Positions 11,052-22,824 of a DNA stretch of 64,000 bases are shown here, piece by piece (the first letter of the stretch is position 1; each line of letters begins with the position of its first letter). This DNA is from Turritopsis dohrnii (lineage: Eukaryota > Cnidaria > Hydrozoa > Anthoathecata > Oceaniidae). A model generated the notes under the pieces. The model made no database searches and was not told where the DNA came from. It saw only the letters and a list, made by a program, of their open reading frames with translations. The stretch covers positions 1,302,001-1,366,000 of the forward strand of contig BQMF02000050.1 in the NCBI GenBank assembly GCA_027922465.2. The letters run 5' to 3'. The position numbers were made by a program, and so were the translations under genes.

Positions 11052-12261
11052 TTACGTAATGCCATTTTTAAAAAGATTTAAGAAACGTATGTCTAATTGG
11101 TCATTTATAATAGGTTTGTATCTTCTTATAAAAAATGCCTCAATTATCTTTCTTCTTTGATTGTTTAATGGAGCTTGGCAAAGTATTTTCCAATTAAAGC
11201 TATGTCCCGGGTTGTTGATTAAATGCTTAGCGGGCTCTGAACTGCCCTTAGGATGCGCATGCTCAGACCATCTAACTTCCACGTTTCGTTTAGTTTCGCC
11301 TATATAACAATCTCCGCAACTACATTCTCCTTCGTAAATTACACAACTTTTGTGAAGGACTCTGTCTTTCAGTGGGAAAAGACTTCTGATTTTTCTTGTG
11401 TTCCAAAAAATGCGTATGTTTAGTTTCTGATGTGTTATTAATTGTAAGTAATTGGTGAAGTCTCTAATTGAATCCTCATTCCTATGGCAATATGGTAATT
11501 GAATTGATATTGTTCGTTTCTCTTCCTGAAACAGCCAATACGGGATAATAAACTCTTCATCTTGTGCGTTGAAAGACTTAAACACAGAATTTATGAATCT
11601 GCTGGGGTATCCTGCGTGTCTGAACTTTTTGTAAATTCTCTTCTTTTCTTCTTCGAAGAATGAACTGATCCTATGAGCTCGATGTAGTTCACCATTCATA
11701 ACATTTCTCTTGTATTTCTTGGGCACTTGGGAATTCCAATGAAATGGTAATTTTGTGTTCTTTGGGTACACCATAAATTCTAAGTGATTATCATTGTAGA
11801 TAATTTTTGAGTCGAGAAATTTCTCTGGACGAATTTCAATCGTTAATTTTATGTTAGGGTGATAAGAATTTAATTGATCGAATAAAAGATCTGGAGTATC
11901 CTTCTTCCTTCTTCTATATGTATCGTCAACATATCTTCGATAAAAAATTGGTTTCATTGGTTTAACGATTTCCATTTCCATCTTATTCATGAAACAACCT
12001 GCTAAAACCACTGATAAGGGGCCACCCATCGCTACACCATCGATTTGTTTGAACAACTGATCATTAGCAGAGAATGTACACTCTGTTGTTAATTTGTATA
12101 GTAATTTTTCAAAGATTGATCTCTTGCATATACTTTTAAATTTCTTGTTGATATAAATTTCGTCACATATGTATTCAATCGTATCTCCAATTGGAATGCT
12201 AGTAAACAGAGATTCTATGTCATAACTTACATCTTCTTCATCATCTTGTAGAGATATAGTT
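11052..12261 (-). pseudogene. Penelope-like retroelement, reverse transcriptase plus GIY-YIG endonuclease, 5'-truncated
   Basis: The open frame runs from a TGA near 12264 down to the stop at 11052. It begins with the RT fingers/palm segment (EDVSYDIESLFTSIPIGD). It continues through FKQIDGVAMGGPLS and the catalytic RRYVDDTYRR box (about 11940-11915). A thumb-like region follows, then a GIY-YIG-type endonuclease with CSCGDCYIGETKR and WSEH near 11330-11250. RT followed by GIY-YIG is the signature order of Penelope-like elements. The N-terminal part, including early RT motifs, is missing or scrambled: 12262-12420 shows only fragments interrupted by stops (for example IPWLKNYIS in a different frame). 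The preserved part has no internal stop, so truncation is the main defect. A hairpin tail follows at 10950-10977. Confidence 0.85.
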
Positions 12262-12419
12262 TTTCAACCATGGTATCGCTCTGTCTAACAACGTGCCAGT
12301 TTATTCATAGGATAGAATATTGACCTCAGAACCAGCTGTTTTTTTGTCAAAAGGATGAAAATCTACTAATGATGTAAGTATGAAACGTAATTTACCCAAT
12401 GCTGTTGTGAAAAATAGGA

Positions 12420-13171
12420 CCTCTTTTTAAAATTAGTTCCGCGTAGAAAGCAATGGTTTTGTTTAAAAGTCACATCGCCGCCCCATCTTCATTGTGATTG
12501 CGTAATTGCGCCCCAACTCGAACCACTTTAGCACGCCCACGACAATGCTTATCTGATTAGTCACTTTCTCATTGGGAGCCTTCAAAAGTGTGTTGATTTC
12601 ATGTAGCAACATTTCATACATAAAAAACCGTGTCATCCTCTGACTCAGAATATTGGGTTAACGCAATGCGATAAGCCGCTGTGGGTGTGGTGTTACCTTA
12701 GGTGTCAGGTTACCTTAGATATCACGTTATTTATTTACAAACCAACAGATCGAAATAACCTACATTAATCTAAGCACAAAAAAGCTATTATTCCTCTGCC
12801 ACCGACACTTTGATCTTGTCTCTATAATACATGATCAATTATTTTTTCTTCCAATGTTATTTTTGCATATTTGATCGGAAAAGTAAATATTAAAGCATAA
12901 GTGGGGAGACAACACGCCGATATTTATTTGACGTCGCTTACAAGTGTCTTGCATAGACGACGTAAGCTGACAAAAACTACCGGCGAATAAAAATATTTTT
13001 CCTTGTTGTGACGGAGAATGCAGGCACAGGCTCGTCTTCGCGAATCGTTTAACTTGATCTTCATTTTAGTTTATTAGTGGTAGAAGTTTAAGAAGGATAT
13101 GCTGTATATCGCTGACTTTTATTACAAAATGAGAAATAATTTATCGACTATTGAAAACATCACGAAATGGA
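12420..13171. other. No gene seen
   Basis: Non-coding spacer between the Penelope remnant and the MITE upstream of the acyltransferase gene. Confidence 0.45.
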
Positions 13172-13284
13172 CCCAACTGGCAAAAACCTGCTCAAAGTCA
13201 GCAAAAAAATGACATTAGAACGTTTGAATGAACGTTGCTCTTACGTTATATTGCTGACTTTGAACAGGTTTTTTGCCTGCTGGG
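13172..13284. mobile_element. Foldback MITE, 113 bp, CCCA...TGGG ends
   Basis: The left arm CCCAACTGGCAAAAACCTGC plus TCAAAGTCAGCAA is mirrored by the right arm. Reversed, the right arm reads CCCAGCAGGCAAAAAACCTG then TTCAAAGTCAGCAA. Only about 45 bp separate the arms. It sits about 400 bp upstream of the acyltransferase start codon. The CCCAGNNGGCA terminus resembles MITE family A, but the interior is unrelated. Confidence 0.75.
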
Positions 13285-13688
13285 GAAAGTGTAAATCTAA
13301 CACATAATTTGTTCTCAGTATGATGATCATTCTTTTCTTTTTCTTTCTCCGTTTTTTTTGCTTTTAAAAAAATTTCGATAAGTTACTCATTTTGAACTTT
13401 GGAGCATTAGCTTATTTATAGCCGGAAGCAGTTACTGTATTGAAAAAATATGACGTTTTGATAACACTTAGGTTTATCTACATTATATGAAATAGTTTGC
13501 TGTAGTATCATGAGAATTACGGTTAGGTAATATTAGTTATTGGATTTCAAGGTAGAAGGAAAATACTGTTAACAGTAACCAAACAAATCCTTCTGTAATC
13601 ATACACAACATGTTTTGCTGTCGTTTTGGCTGATACATTCCGCTGCTTTTTTTAGATTATCCACTAAAAAATCATCGATTATTTCAAT

Positions 13689-15619
13689 ATGGCTGTCTTA
13701 TACTTGAAGTATGTCGATGGAAAGCTACCTGTTCCGATTCATGCAGTGCTATGTGTTCTGGCCTATCTTGTTTGGTCACTGTTAGCTGTTGTTGCCATGC
13801 CTTTCATGACTGTATTTCGGTTGTTCAAAGTAATTGAAAAGGCTCTGATTGGATATCAAAATCTTGGAACAGTGTTTTCGAATTTAGATCTACCATTTTT
13901 ACACGAGACGGAAAACAATCGCAACTTTATCATAGGAATGCTTGAAATCGACGGTGAACCTAACATCGACAGGTTAAGAAAATGTGTCTTGTCTAGATTA
14001 GTTAATCAAAGCAGTTTAGATGTTTCTTACAAACGATTGTTACAAAGAATAACAAGGTATTACTTGTCATACGTATGGGAAGACGAGAAAAATTTTAACA
14101 TTAAGCAGCATTTTCCAATGTATCGAGGAGTTTTCGAAACGAAAGCTGACTTGGAAAAACTGTTCTCCGAATTTGCGTCAGAGAAAATTCATAATACCAT
14201 CTCACCTTGGATGTTTCGTGTGGTGCCGAAGCACGACAAAACTGGATATGTATTATTTGTCAAGTTTCACCATGCCATCGGAGATGGGTTCGCCATGATG
14301 GGTATATTATCTGAACTGGTGGATGAAAAACCCCAATTCATAAATATCCCTACCAAAAAAAGCGGCTTTTTGGAAAACCCACTTAAGAGAATGTTCAGTG
14401 GCATTTTGACTGGTCCATTGGCCTTGCTGGCTCTTAGTGTATCCATCAACTCAAGAAATCCCTTCCAAGCAAAATCAACACCGGAAAAGAAAACAGTTAG
14501 CTGGACCTCACCAATCAGTTTGAGCTTAGTGAAAAGAATCAAATACAAAACTGGTAATACTTTTATGTAGAATGTAATTTCTTGAAAACAAAAGTTGTTA
14601 TTACAAGGGATAAAGTATGCTATCCAAATTCCGAGGAAGTATTTCAAACTTCCAAAACGCTAATATATTAACGCCATCATTTTGCTTCGTGATTTCAGAT
14701 TGACACTTTTTTACTGTTGATACTATAAAGGCCTTGATCATCTGCAATAGAAAATAATGCCGCACCGTGGTTTCAGTTATATGCCTTTTTCATTCTTCAT
14801 TCTTCGGCTCAATTATTATTACTAATTTCTAAATCAAATTTCCAAATCTATTGAAACCACGGTGCGACATTATTTTCTACACATCTCATAATTACATAAA
14901 AATACTAATGAGTATTCTATTGTAAAAGGCATTTTAGGGTAAATTAGAAAAATAAACATTTACTTTATTACAAGTTATAATACGACTGTATTCTGCTTTT
15001 CACTTTAGATACAACAGTTAACGATGTTTTAATGGCATGTCTTGCTGGAGCTATTCGAAAGTATCTGAGTGATGTAAAAACCCAAAAACCAACCGATCTT
15101 CCAATTGCCATAACGTTCAATCAACGTTCGTCTATGGAAAAGATGAAACAACACATACCATTAGGTAATCGCTCTGGGGGAGTGTTTCTGAACTTACCAA
15201 TAGCAACAGCAGATGCAATCAAACGGTTGCATATTATACGCAGTCACATGACCAAATTGAAGACTTCACCACATCCACATTTATTTTCATTCATTTATTT
15301 CAATATAATTGGAGGACTACCAGAGTTCTTTGGACGCTTCTCTACGTATTCAGTCCGCAATCATGCTGCATTGATCTGTTCAAATATTCCTGGACCAACC
15401 AAGACTCTTTACCTGTTGAAAAATCCAATCAAATCGATCGTATTCACACCTCCTTTACATGCAGATATGGGATTATCCGTCTCTATTTTTAGCTACGACA
15501 ACAGTATAAGGTTGGCTGTTATGAGCGATGAACACATTATTTCAGATCCAACCATTTTAACGAATCTATTTTCGAACGAGGTTAAGTTACTTGGTGAAAG
15601 AATATTGATCGATGACTAA
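13689..15619 (+). CDS. Wax ester synthase/diacylglycerol acyltransferase, WSD type
   Basis: Two exons, 13689-14553 and 15009-15619, join through a GT-AG intron (phase 1) into a 491-residue protein. It should transfer acyl groups from acyl-CoA to alcohols or diacylglycerol to make storage lipids. A hydrophobic segment at residues 18-45 suggests membrane or lipid-droplet attachment. The acyltransferase active-site motif HHAIGDG (HHxxxDG) is at residues 194-200. The second exon starts in the conserved TVNDVLMACLAGAIRKYL segment and continues with the WSD C-terminal signature CSNIPGPTKTLYLL. Length and motif order fit full-length family members. The ATG at 13689 is chosen because it opens the frame just before the membrane segment. 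The intron carries a 132-bp MITE. Substrate preference cannot be read from the sequence. Confidence 0.88.
14748..14879. mobile_element. MITE family B, copy 1, inside the acyltransferase intron
   Basis: A 132-bp element with terminal repeats TAGAAAATAATGCCGCACCG plus TGGTTTCA at both ends in opposite orientation. The interior includes the ATTCTTCATTCTTCGGCTCA block. The same interior is found in reverse orientation at 33838-33935. Confidence 0.8.
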
Positions 15620-16096
15620 AATTTAGAAATTAACAATTCTTTTGGAGATCCTACACTTCAGGCCGTGAATTTTTTTGTCATTTTTTTAGTCAATTTTTTC
15701 GTATGCATCGTAAGAGATTGAAAGCCAGACAGACGAATTGTTGATTGTACAACTCGCACATCATTATAATAAAGCACTATCATATTAATTTACCACACGG
15801 GTGGGTTTCTTTTTCTTTTTCTCGAAACTTTGAAACAACAAATGAAACCAAGTGTGGTTTGTTATTGATTGTCACGCATACGCATCAAGTAAATTCATCT
15901 ATTCATTTCAAGAGGTGAAATGATAGATATTTTAACAAATTTATGGATCGGAATATCCTTTACAAGGTAGTATAAAGTTATTTCGAAGAAGCAAAGAAAA
16001 CCAAGTCTAAGCTAAAGCTGATCGGATATTCGGATTTTCGGCTCTTCAGTGCTATAATGTGTACAGTATATATACAACTTGCTCAGTAGAAAATCT
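15620..16096. other. No gene seen (3' flank of the acyltransferase gene)
   Basis: A possible polyadenylation signal, AATAAA, lies at about 15768. Otherwise AT-rich with no recognisable feature. Confidence 0.45.
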
Positions 16097-16218
16097 CCCA
16101 GTGGGCAAAATCGTCAAAAAGTCACTGCAACGGAGAGCACTTTTATTGACATTGCGTGTATATTTTTTATAGAAATGCACTCATTCAAAGAGATGTTTTA
16201 ACGAATGTGGAAGCTGGG
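16097..16218 (+). mobile_element. MITE family A, copy 2
   Basis: A 122-bp unit with termini CCCAGTGGGCAAAATCGTC and ...GAAGCTGGG. It has the CACTGCAACGGAGAGCA block of the family. Confidence 0.85.
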
Positions 16219-16374
16219 ATGCTGAGCAAATTGTAGAGATTATTAAAAATGTGCAGCGGATGCCTAGATTTCATAAGCGAAACCAACTCTGATCAAAAGT
16301 CTTCAGAATTTGCCAAGTTATCAATTCGGTATTGTTACACGGTGATTAGTTGTAGTATTAACTGCAAATCTGTG

Positions 16375-16492
16375 ATAGATATTGTTGAAAAATTACTGCG
16401 AGGGAGTGCATTTCTATATGAATATACACATATTTTATTATAAAAATGCTCTTCATCGCAGCGATTTTTTTTGGAAGATTTTGCCTACTGGG
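16375..16492 (-). mobile_element. MITE family A, copy 3, end-damaged
   Basis: Reverse-oriented copy. GAGGGAGTGCATTTCTATAT and AAAATGCTCTTCATCGCAGC are preserved, as is the terminal CCTACTGGGA. The outermost part of the other end is lost. Confidence 0.7.
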
Positions 16493-16988
16493 AAAACACT
16501 ATCGATACGAAAACCCTTGTTTCGCTTAGTGAAAAGTTTTAAAATCAAAAATTACCGCTGGACTTGATTAGAAATAGTTTTTGGATCGAAAGTTGATATT
16601 GACCTTATTATATAAGCAAATATTTGAACATAAACCAGGGAAATTCGATTTATATACGACATGAAATTTGCAAAAAGACATTATAAATATTGGAATACTA
16701 TGTAACTATCAAAGGTGGATCCATGGGTAGTCAAAAGAGGTGAAACATCATTTTGGTAATAGTACGTGTAATATGTTCATTAAGTCATTAAAGCCTAATT
16801 TACTTTTTACGTTTCTTATTTTTTTATTTTTTTATAAGTTTTGACTACCCTCTGGATCTGAATCGGTACTGTTTTCAATTTACCTTATGCTTTTAGGTTT
16901 TATAAAATATGACGACCAAATTCATACAAACAAAATAAATTGGTACTTCATTTTCTTCCCTATCACACGTAGTGTAGAATATGCAATA

Positions 16989-17242
16989 AAGCCTGGTTCA
17001 GACATGGCGATTATGACAATTACAACGATTAGAAAAATATTAATCGTCACAATCGCCAATCGTTAGGTGTGAACACTCTCAAGTATTGCCTTAGTAACCA
17101 ATCAATAACTTTTTTGTACTTCATCGTCGCAATCGCCAGGTGTTTACGAAGATTTTGAAGATTACAAAAGTGCTCACATTATGATGATTACACTGAATTT
17201 TAATTTTCGTAATTGTCGTAATCGCCATGTCTAAACCAGGCT
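16989..17242. mobile_element. Non-autonomous inverted-repeat element, 254 bp
   Basis: Terminal repeats of about 34 bp: AAGCCTGGTTCAGACATGGC plus GATTATGACAATTA on the left, and the near-exact mirror on the right. Further internal ATCGTCGCAATCGCC blocks occur. No ORF. The superfamily is not clear and no target duplication was seen. Confidence 0.7.
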
Positions 17243-17371
17243 TAAAGAATAGTGTCACCAGAAAGCATCCGTTTCACTTCTTTGAAAACCAGAAGGATAT
17301 GAAAGTCATTCAAATTAGGGAGATTCGTAAAATCGACGAGCCTGTTACACGAAGTCAATTACTTGTCAGAA

Positions 17372-18223
17372 TCTATATATTAATAGCCGATTCTCTGTTT
17401 GTTTGTTTGTTTGTTTGTTTGTGCGTTTGTTTGTAAGTCACGCAAAATGGTGGATTGAGTTGTGAGCGAAATTATTTCTTTTTTTGTGTGCGACGTGAGT
17501 TCGAAGCAAATACATTGCAACCCCAATCGAACGTGACTTTTTTTGGCTGATGAACTAATAGGAATAACGTTTTGTTTTTATCGTTATTGTTAGTTTTATA
17601 TTCCACGTTGACTTGGCTTTGAAAACAGTACATCAACTAAATACAAAGAAACTAACTGATTAAACATTTTGGACAAAAAGCAGCAGTGGCAGAACGTGGC
17701 AGCATGTTCGGTTTGCCACTAACTCTTGCCTGACTGTCTGAGACGGGTGAACTTTTTTTTTGAGCAATCAAAATGTTTAAAAACCGATAGGTAAAAAAAG
17801 AGTATCATAAAACAAAATGTTTTTTTTTTTTGCTTTTCTTTTAATAATTTAATTTCTTCTTTAAGCGTTCTGATCGAACGTTTTTTTATTGTATTTATTC
17901 ATTTAGCACGTGCCTTTTTTCTCTCCTCCCGTGTGAACTTTTTAAGAAGAGAAACCATTTCCCCCCTGTTTGATAGCACCCATGTTAGAGCGCGTAACTT
18001 ATTTAAAACAAAAGCTAATAAAAAGGTGAAGTTTTCTCTCTCTACGTTTTGAGTGTATTGTTACACTGAGAAAAGATTGGTTTTACCAGAGGTTGTGACT
18101 TCGAATCTGCTTCTGGTTGAACACAAGTTGTACAAGCCGTTTATAAGGAAATTTGACGTTTATTGATACAGTGATACAGAGCAGGTAGACATGGGCGGCG
18201 AGCGACGCCGCCTTGGCGGCTAG
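17372..18223 (+). mobile_element. Non-autonomous Helitron, unit 1 of a head-to-tail tandem
   Basis: This 852-bp unit begins TCTATATATTAATAGCC and ends with a GCCGCC-TT-GGCGGC hairpin directly followed by CTAG. A 5' TC start, a 3' hairpin, a CTRR end and insertion between A (17371) and T (19086) match canonical Helitrons. It carries a (GTTT)n microsatellite near its 5' end and has no coding capacity, so it depends on a Rep/helicase from elsewhere. Its last base is followed immediately by the first base of unit 2. Confidence 0.8.
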
Positions 18224-19085
18224 TCTATATATTAATAGCCGATTCTCTGTTTGTTTGTCTGTTTGTTTGTCTGTCACGCAAAATGGTAGATTGAGTTGTG
18301 AGCGAAATTATTTCTTTTTTTGTGTGCGACGTGAGTTCGAAGCAAATACATTGCAACCCCAATCGAACGTGACTTTTTTTGGCTGATGAACTAATAGGAA
18401 TAACGTTTTGTTTTTATCATTATTGTTAGTTTTATATTCCACGTTGACTTGGCTTTGAAAACAATACATCAACTAAATACAAACTAACTGAAACTAACTG
18501 ATTAAACGTTTTGGACATAAAGCAGTGGCAAAACGTGCGGTTTACCAGTGTATCCTAACGTATCCTTGCCTGACTGTCTGAGACGGGTGAACATTTTTTC
18601 GAGCAATCAAAATGTTTAAAAACCGATAGGTAAAAAAAGAGTATATGATACAAAATATTTTTTTTTGCTTTTGTCATAATAGTTGTCTTAATTTGTTTTA
18701 ATCGATTTCTTTTAATCTATTTTAATCAGATCGAACGTTTTTTTTTATTCACTTTATTCATTTAGCACGTGCCTTTTTTTCTCTCCTCCCGTGTGATCTT
18801 TTTAAGAAGAGAAACCATTTCCCCCTTACGTTTGATAGCACCCATGTTAGAGCGCGTAACTTTTTTAAAACAAAAGCTAATAAAAAGTTGAAGTTTTCTC
18901 TCTCTACGTTTTGAGTGTATTGTTACACTGCTAAAAGATTGGTTTTACGAGAGGTTGTGACTTCGAATATGCTTCTGGTTGAACACAAGTTTTACGAGCC
19001 GTTTATAAGGAAATTTGACGTTTATTGATACAGTGATACAGAGCAGGTGGACATGGGCGGCGAGCGACGCCGCCTTGGCGGCTAG
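18224..19085 (+). mobile_element. Non-autonomous Helitron, unit 2 of the tandem
   Basis: This 862-bp unit is highly similar to unit 1 along its whole length. It has the same TCTATATATTAATAGCC start and the same GCCGCC-TT-GGCGGC hairpin plus CTAG end, followed by T at 19086. It differs by small indels and substitutions. Confidence 0.8.
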
Positions 19086-20165
19086 TTTATTTAAAACTGT
19101 TTCGAATCCCGCTGAAGAAATTCGGATTTGTCTTCCACCACCAATCACATTCTTATAGGTTTCGCCTAATATAAAGACAAACCATATTTTTAACTCCAAC
19201 TATTGATAAGAAACGATGATTTCTATTTTATTTTATCTATAATAAAGCTTAAACGGGGGATAATAAATACTAAAGCTTTTTAAAAAGTTTCACTTCGAAG
19301 CTTCATGTTCCTTTCCACTGTCGGAAATGTAAACAAAATCACAATGGCCACCGTTACGTCACAAAATCTAAGACCATATCAGAGAATGTGAATAAGCACT
19401 TGAAAATTACTGAAAAGGTCAAGAAGGAACACCCTTATTATGTCGCGTTTTTTATAAGTAACAAGTTTATAAGCAACACTAGTAAATTTTCTCAGAAAGT
19501 TAAGCAACAGTACTACAAGAATCTTGGACACATTAGTAGCATGAAATTTTGAAATGATGCAGCACTAGGATATAGCACATTTTTTGAAATTGTTACACCA
19601 GGTCGTTGTAGCAGATTGCGCGCTTTATGTAATGGTTTCAATGTCTTAGACTTTATATTTAGATGCGTTAATTAAACAACTAAAACATACAAAAAGGTTT
19701 TCAAGATTAATGCTTAGCAACAAATTAAACAAAATTACTTCTAAAAGACGGTCATTTTTTAAGCAACATTACTACCAATGTCTGACCTTGGTTGCTTATA
19801 AGAAAAAAACATGTAGTAGCTTTCGGTAGTCGTAAAAATCGGATTCACTATGACGGAAAATGTTTTCCGCTAGTCATTTGCGGTAGAACTATTCTTCCGC
19901 TAATATTTTTACAGTTACGTGGAATGTAATAATGCCATTACAAGTTCACGGCATGAGAGAAAAACATCTAGAAGTTGCAAGAAGATAAAACTTTTTTTCA
20001 GAAGGACCTGTTCGGGTTATACAAGTTATACATTTTATAGGTTTATGCGAATTATGCATTTTTACATTTTTTTCTAAGGTTGGAATTGATTAGACAGATG
20101 ATGTTATGCTATATTTAATCGTGTGAAAGCCATAGAAGTCCAGAATACATAGATTATATCGCTTT
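19086..20165. other. No gene seen
   Basis: AT-rich spacer. No convincing coding stretch or repeat boundary. Confidence 0.45.
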
Positions 20166-20275
20166 CCAGTGGGCAAAATCATCAAAAATCAACTGCGATG
20201 AAGAGCATTCTTATTGAAGTTGTTTGTATATATCTGTAGGAATGCACTCATTCGCAGTGATTTTCCAACAAGCAA
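20166..20275 (+). mobile_element. MITE family A, copy 4, degraded
   Basis: The left end CCAGTGGGCAAAATCATC and both inner arms are present. The right terminus is eroded after CAGTGATTTTCCAACAAGC. Confidence 0.7.
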
Positions 20276-20963
20276 GAGGCATTCAGAATACATAGTTTAT
20301 GTCGCTTGTATTAAAAAAAATGCATCTAAGGAACCTTGAGTTGATTTTGATTCTCACATTAACTACTTCCGTTATTTGTAAAACGTTGTGACCACTTGCA
20401 AAGGTGTTAAAACGAAGAGCGCAAACTAAGAAATGTTCTTCAAAGGTAGATTGGAGTTATCAATATCATGTTTTAAGTAGGAAAAAACTGGATAATGGCA
20501 ACCGGAAAGCCTATAAACTTACTTTAAAATCGTCCAGTAAAACTGTTCGAATCCCATGATATACAAGTTGTTAGATGAAATGGTATTGTCATTCCGATAG
20601 AGATATTTTGAATGCATGAAAGATTAAGTGGAAATCGTTGTTACCTATTCCATTTCGCAGTTTCAGGAGTTTTCGTGTAAACAATTAATGAAATTTTCTG
20701 ATGCATGTTTGGTGTGGTCAAACATATTATGTTTAAAACCTTTACTCTTGTATTTTTTTTACATTCAAAGTGACCATTACTCCAAAAGGTTTACTCTGAT
20801 AGTTAGTGAAGACAATGAATGTTATAAATAATTAGGGTAATATGGGGCAACATGTGTCGGCGGGGTAAGTCGGGTCATTACAACTTGAAGTGTAGAGAGA
20901 GCCTTCGAAACCGATATTTCACTACTCGCCTACCATTTTGTTCAGATAAAAATAGTTTAATAG

Positions 20964-21085
20964 CCCAGTGGGCAAAACCGTCAAAAAGTTACTGTGACGA
21001 AGGGCATTTTTATTGAATTTGTGTGTATATTTCTATAGTAATGGCACTCCTTCGCAGAGTTTTTGTAACAAATGTGCCGGCTGGG
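20964..21085 (+). mobile_element. MITE family A, copy 5
   Basis: A full 122-bp copy, CCCAGTGGGCAAAACCGTC to GTGCCGGCTGGG. It directly abuts the left part of the two-gene element and may have removed or replaced that element's left terminus. Confidence 0.85.
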
Positions 21086-21222
21086 AGAGGGCGGCATTCC
21101 TTAGAGGGCGGCGTTTATTACAAAATAAAAAATAGGACAGAAGCAAACTTAAATATTAATGTTTCCTTGTCCTTGTGTGAAAATGTTTTACACAAACTAT
21201 TTGTTCACAAAATGTCAAATAA

Positions 21223-21460
21223 CAGCAATATCTACGGAAGCCGACAAGGGTCATTCGATAAATAATTTTGAGATCCAGAAATATATTTGAAATCAGGAAA
21301 TATCTTTCAAAGTCAAGAAATATATTTTAAAATCAAGAAAAATAAATAAATTGAAATCCAGAAAAATATTTTTAATATTGTCTTTTTTTGAAAGCTAGGG
21401 CTAGAAAATGTTTTTGAGATATTATGTTCCAAAATATTTTTCAAATCTAGAAAAATAATT
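21223..21460. repeat. Left subterminal inverted repeat of the composite element
   Basis: The ACGGAAGCCGACAAGGGTCA block is followed by loose repeats of AGAAATATATTT.AAATC. The mirror image lies at 26527-26737. Confidence 0.7.
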
Positions 21461-21555
21461 TAAGATTCAATATTTGAATTTTTGCTGGTTGAATTTATTA
21501 AACACGTGCTTTTCTTCTTGTAAGTAATTTTTACTTACAGGAGTTAATCATCATA

Positions 21556-22824
21556 ATGCACGTTAGATTTTGCTTTCGATGTGGAAGAGAGTTTTTTCAA
21601 GTTGAGTTGTTTTGTACCAATTGTGGTACACAACGAAGACATTTAGCAAACGAGGAAATACTTGTGAAGGAAAACACCACAACAGAAGAACTTATCCGTC
21701 ATTTCTTTATAAAAGGTACTCAATATAAGAGAATTATACTGATTCTCAAGAGATACCATGGCATAGAAATTAGCTTAAGTACGTTAAAACGTTACCTAAA
21801 AGCATCTGGATTAAAAAGAAAAGGGAGACCGGCAATCGATTCTTCTGTGCGCAAAATTATAGAGTCAGAGCTAAGTACTTCATCAGGAATAAAGGGATAT
21901 CGTAGTATTTGGCATAAATTACGTGTTGCTTATGGTATAATAGTTAATCGTGATGACGTTATGAACATTGTACGAGATATTAATCCACGAGAGTCTCTAA
22001 ACAGAAGAGCCAGGAAACTTTACCGAAGGATTTATACATCTCCTGGACCGAATGCAGTATGGCATGCGGACGGCTACGACAAACTTAAGCCATATGGATT
22101 TCCTATACATGGTTGTGTCGATGGATTTTCACGAAAGGTTATTTGGCTAAAAGTTTGTCGAAGTAATAACAACCCAGTCATCCCGGCTCATTTTTATCTC
22201 AATGCCGTCGAAAATGTCCAAGTTAGCCCAGACGTCCTTAAAACAGATTGCGGTACAGAAAATGGGTTAATGGCAAGTATTCACGCTTTTCTTCATAATG
22301 ATACCAATGCACACAAATATGGTACATCACAGGCAAACCAAAGAATCGAAAACCTTTGGTCCCATTATAAGAGAACCTACACCTCTTGGATAATAGATTA
22401 TTTTAAAAACATGGTGCAAAACGACATTCTGCGTCTTGGAAACCGATTGCATATGGAATGCGCTTGGTTTGTATATTCAGATCTTTTGCAGGCTGAACTG
22501 GATAAGGCGAAGTTAGAGTGGAACTCTCATTTAATTAGAAAATCACGTCAAGCCAAAGTTTGTGGAATACCTGATGAAATGTATTGTATTCCTGAACTCT
22601 ATGGTTATCAACAATGTGGTGTGAGGGTTAACACTAATGTTACTGATTGGATTATTAACCAGAGGGATATTCATGGTGAAGCAGAGAATCTTTTGAATGA
22701 AGTTGATGAAGAATTGAATAACTATTTCAAGTATTTGGTAAATGCATTAGGAATTTTAATGCCGCCACGTGATTGGATAGAAGCAAGAACAATTTATGAC
22801 ACTATCATTTCTGCAGCACAATAA
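21556..22824 (+). CDS. IS3EU-like DDE transposase with N-terminal zinc ribbon
   Basis: An intact single-exon ORF of 422 residues. Residues 6-23 form a zinc ribbon (C6, C9, C20, C23, ending FCTNCGTQ). Residues 42-90 look like a DNA-binding helix-turn-helix ending in LKASGLKRKGRP. The integrase core has the DDE triad at D172 (WHADGYDKLKP), D231 (KTDCGTENG) and E265 (NQRIENLW), all present. The protein is expected to excise and insert the surrounding element. It resembles the 1918-3213 transposase through the core (shared HGCVDGFSR, NNNP, YDKLKP) but has a proper zinc-ribbon start and a shorter D-E spacing. The HECT gene lies head-on, its stop 380 bp downstream. No stops or frameshifts, so it is likely functional. 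Confidence 0.88.
   Translation: MHVRFCFRCGREFFQVELFCTNCGTQRRHLANEEILVKENTTTEELIRHFFIKGTQYKRIILILKRYHGIEISLSTLKRYLKASGLKRKGRPAIDSSVRKIIESELSTSSGIKGYRSIWHKLRVAYGIIVNRDDVMNIVRDINPRESLNRRARKLYRRIYTSPGPNAVWHADGYDKLKPYGFPIHGCVDGFSRKVIWLKVCRSNNNPVIPAHFYLNAVENVQVSPDVLKTDCGTENGLMASIHAFLHNDTNAHKYGTSQANQRIENLWSHYKRTYTSWIIDYFKNMVQNDILRLGNRLHMECAWFVYSDLLQAELDKAKLEWNSHLIRKSRQAKVCGIPDEMYCIPELYGYQQCGVRVNTNVTDWIINQRDIHGEAENLLNEVDEELNNYFKYLVNALGILMPPRDWIEARTIYDTIISAAQ

Noticed and set aside
13689..15619. Bacterial contamination or recent transfer of the acyltransferase
   Set aside because: It has a canonical GT-AG intron in phase and sits among eukaryotic repeats, so it is a resident gene.
18083..19199. Short ORFs with AAKAASLAAHVHLLC on the minus strand in both Helitron units
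   Set aside because: They arise from translation of the conserved 3' hairpin region of a non-coding Helitron. Present in both units only because the DNA is duplicated.
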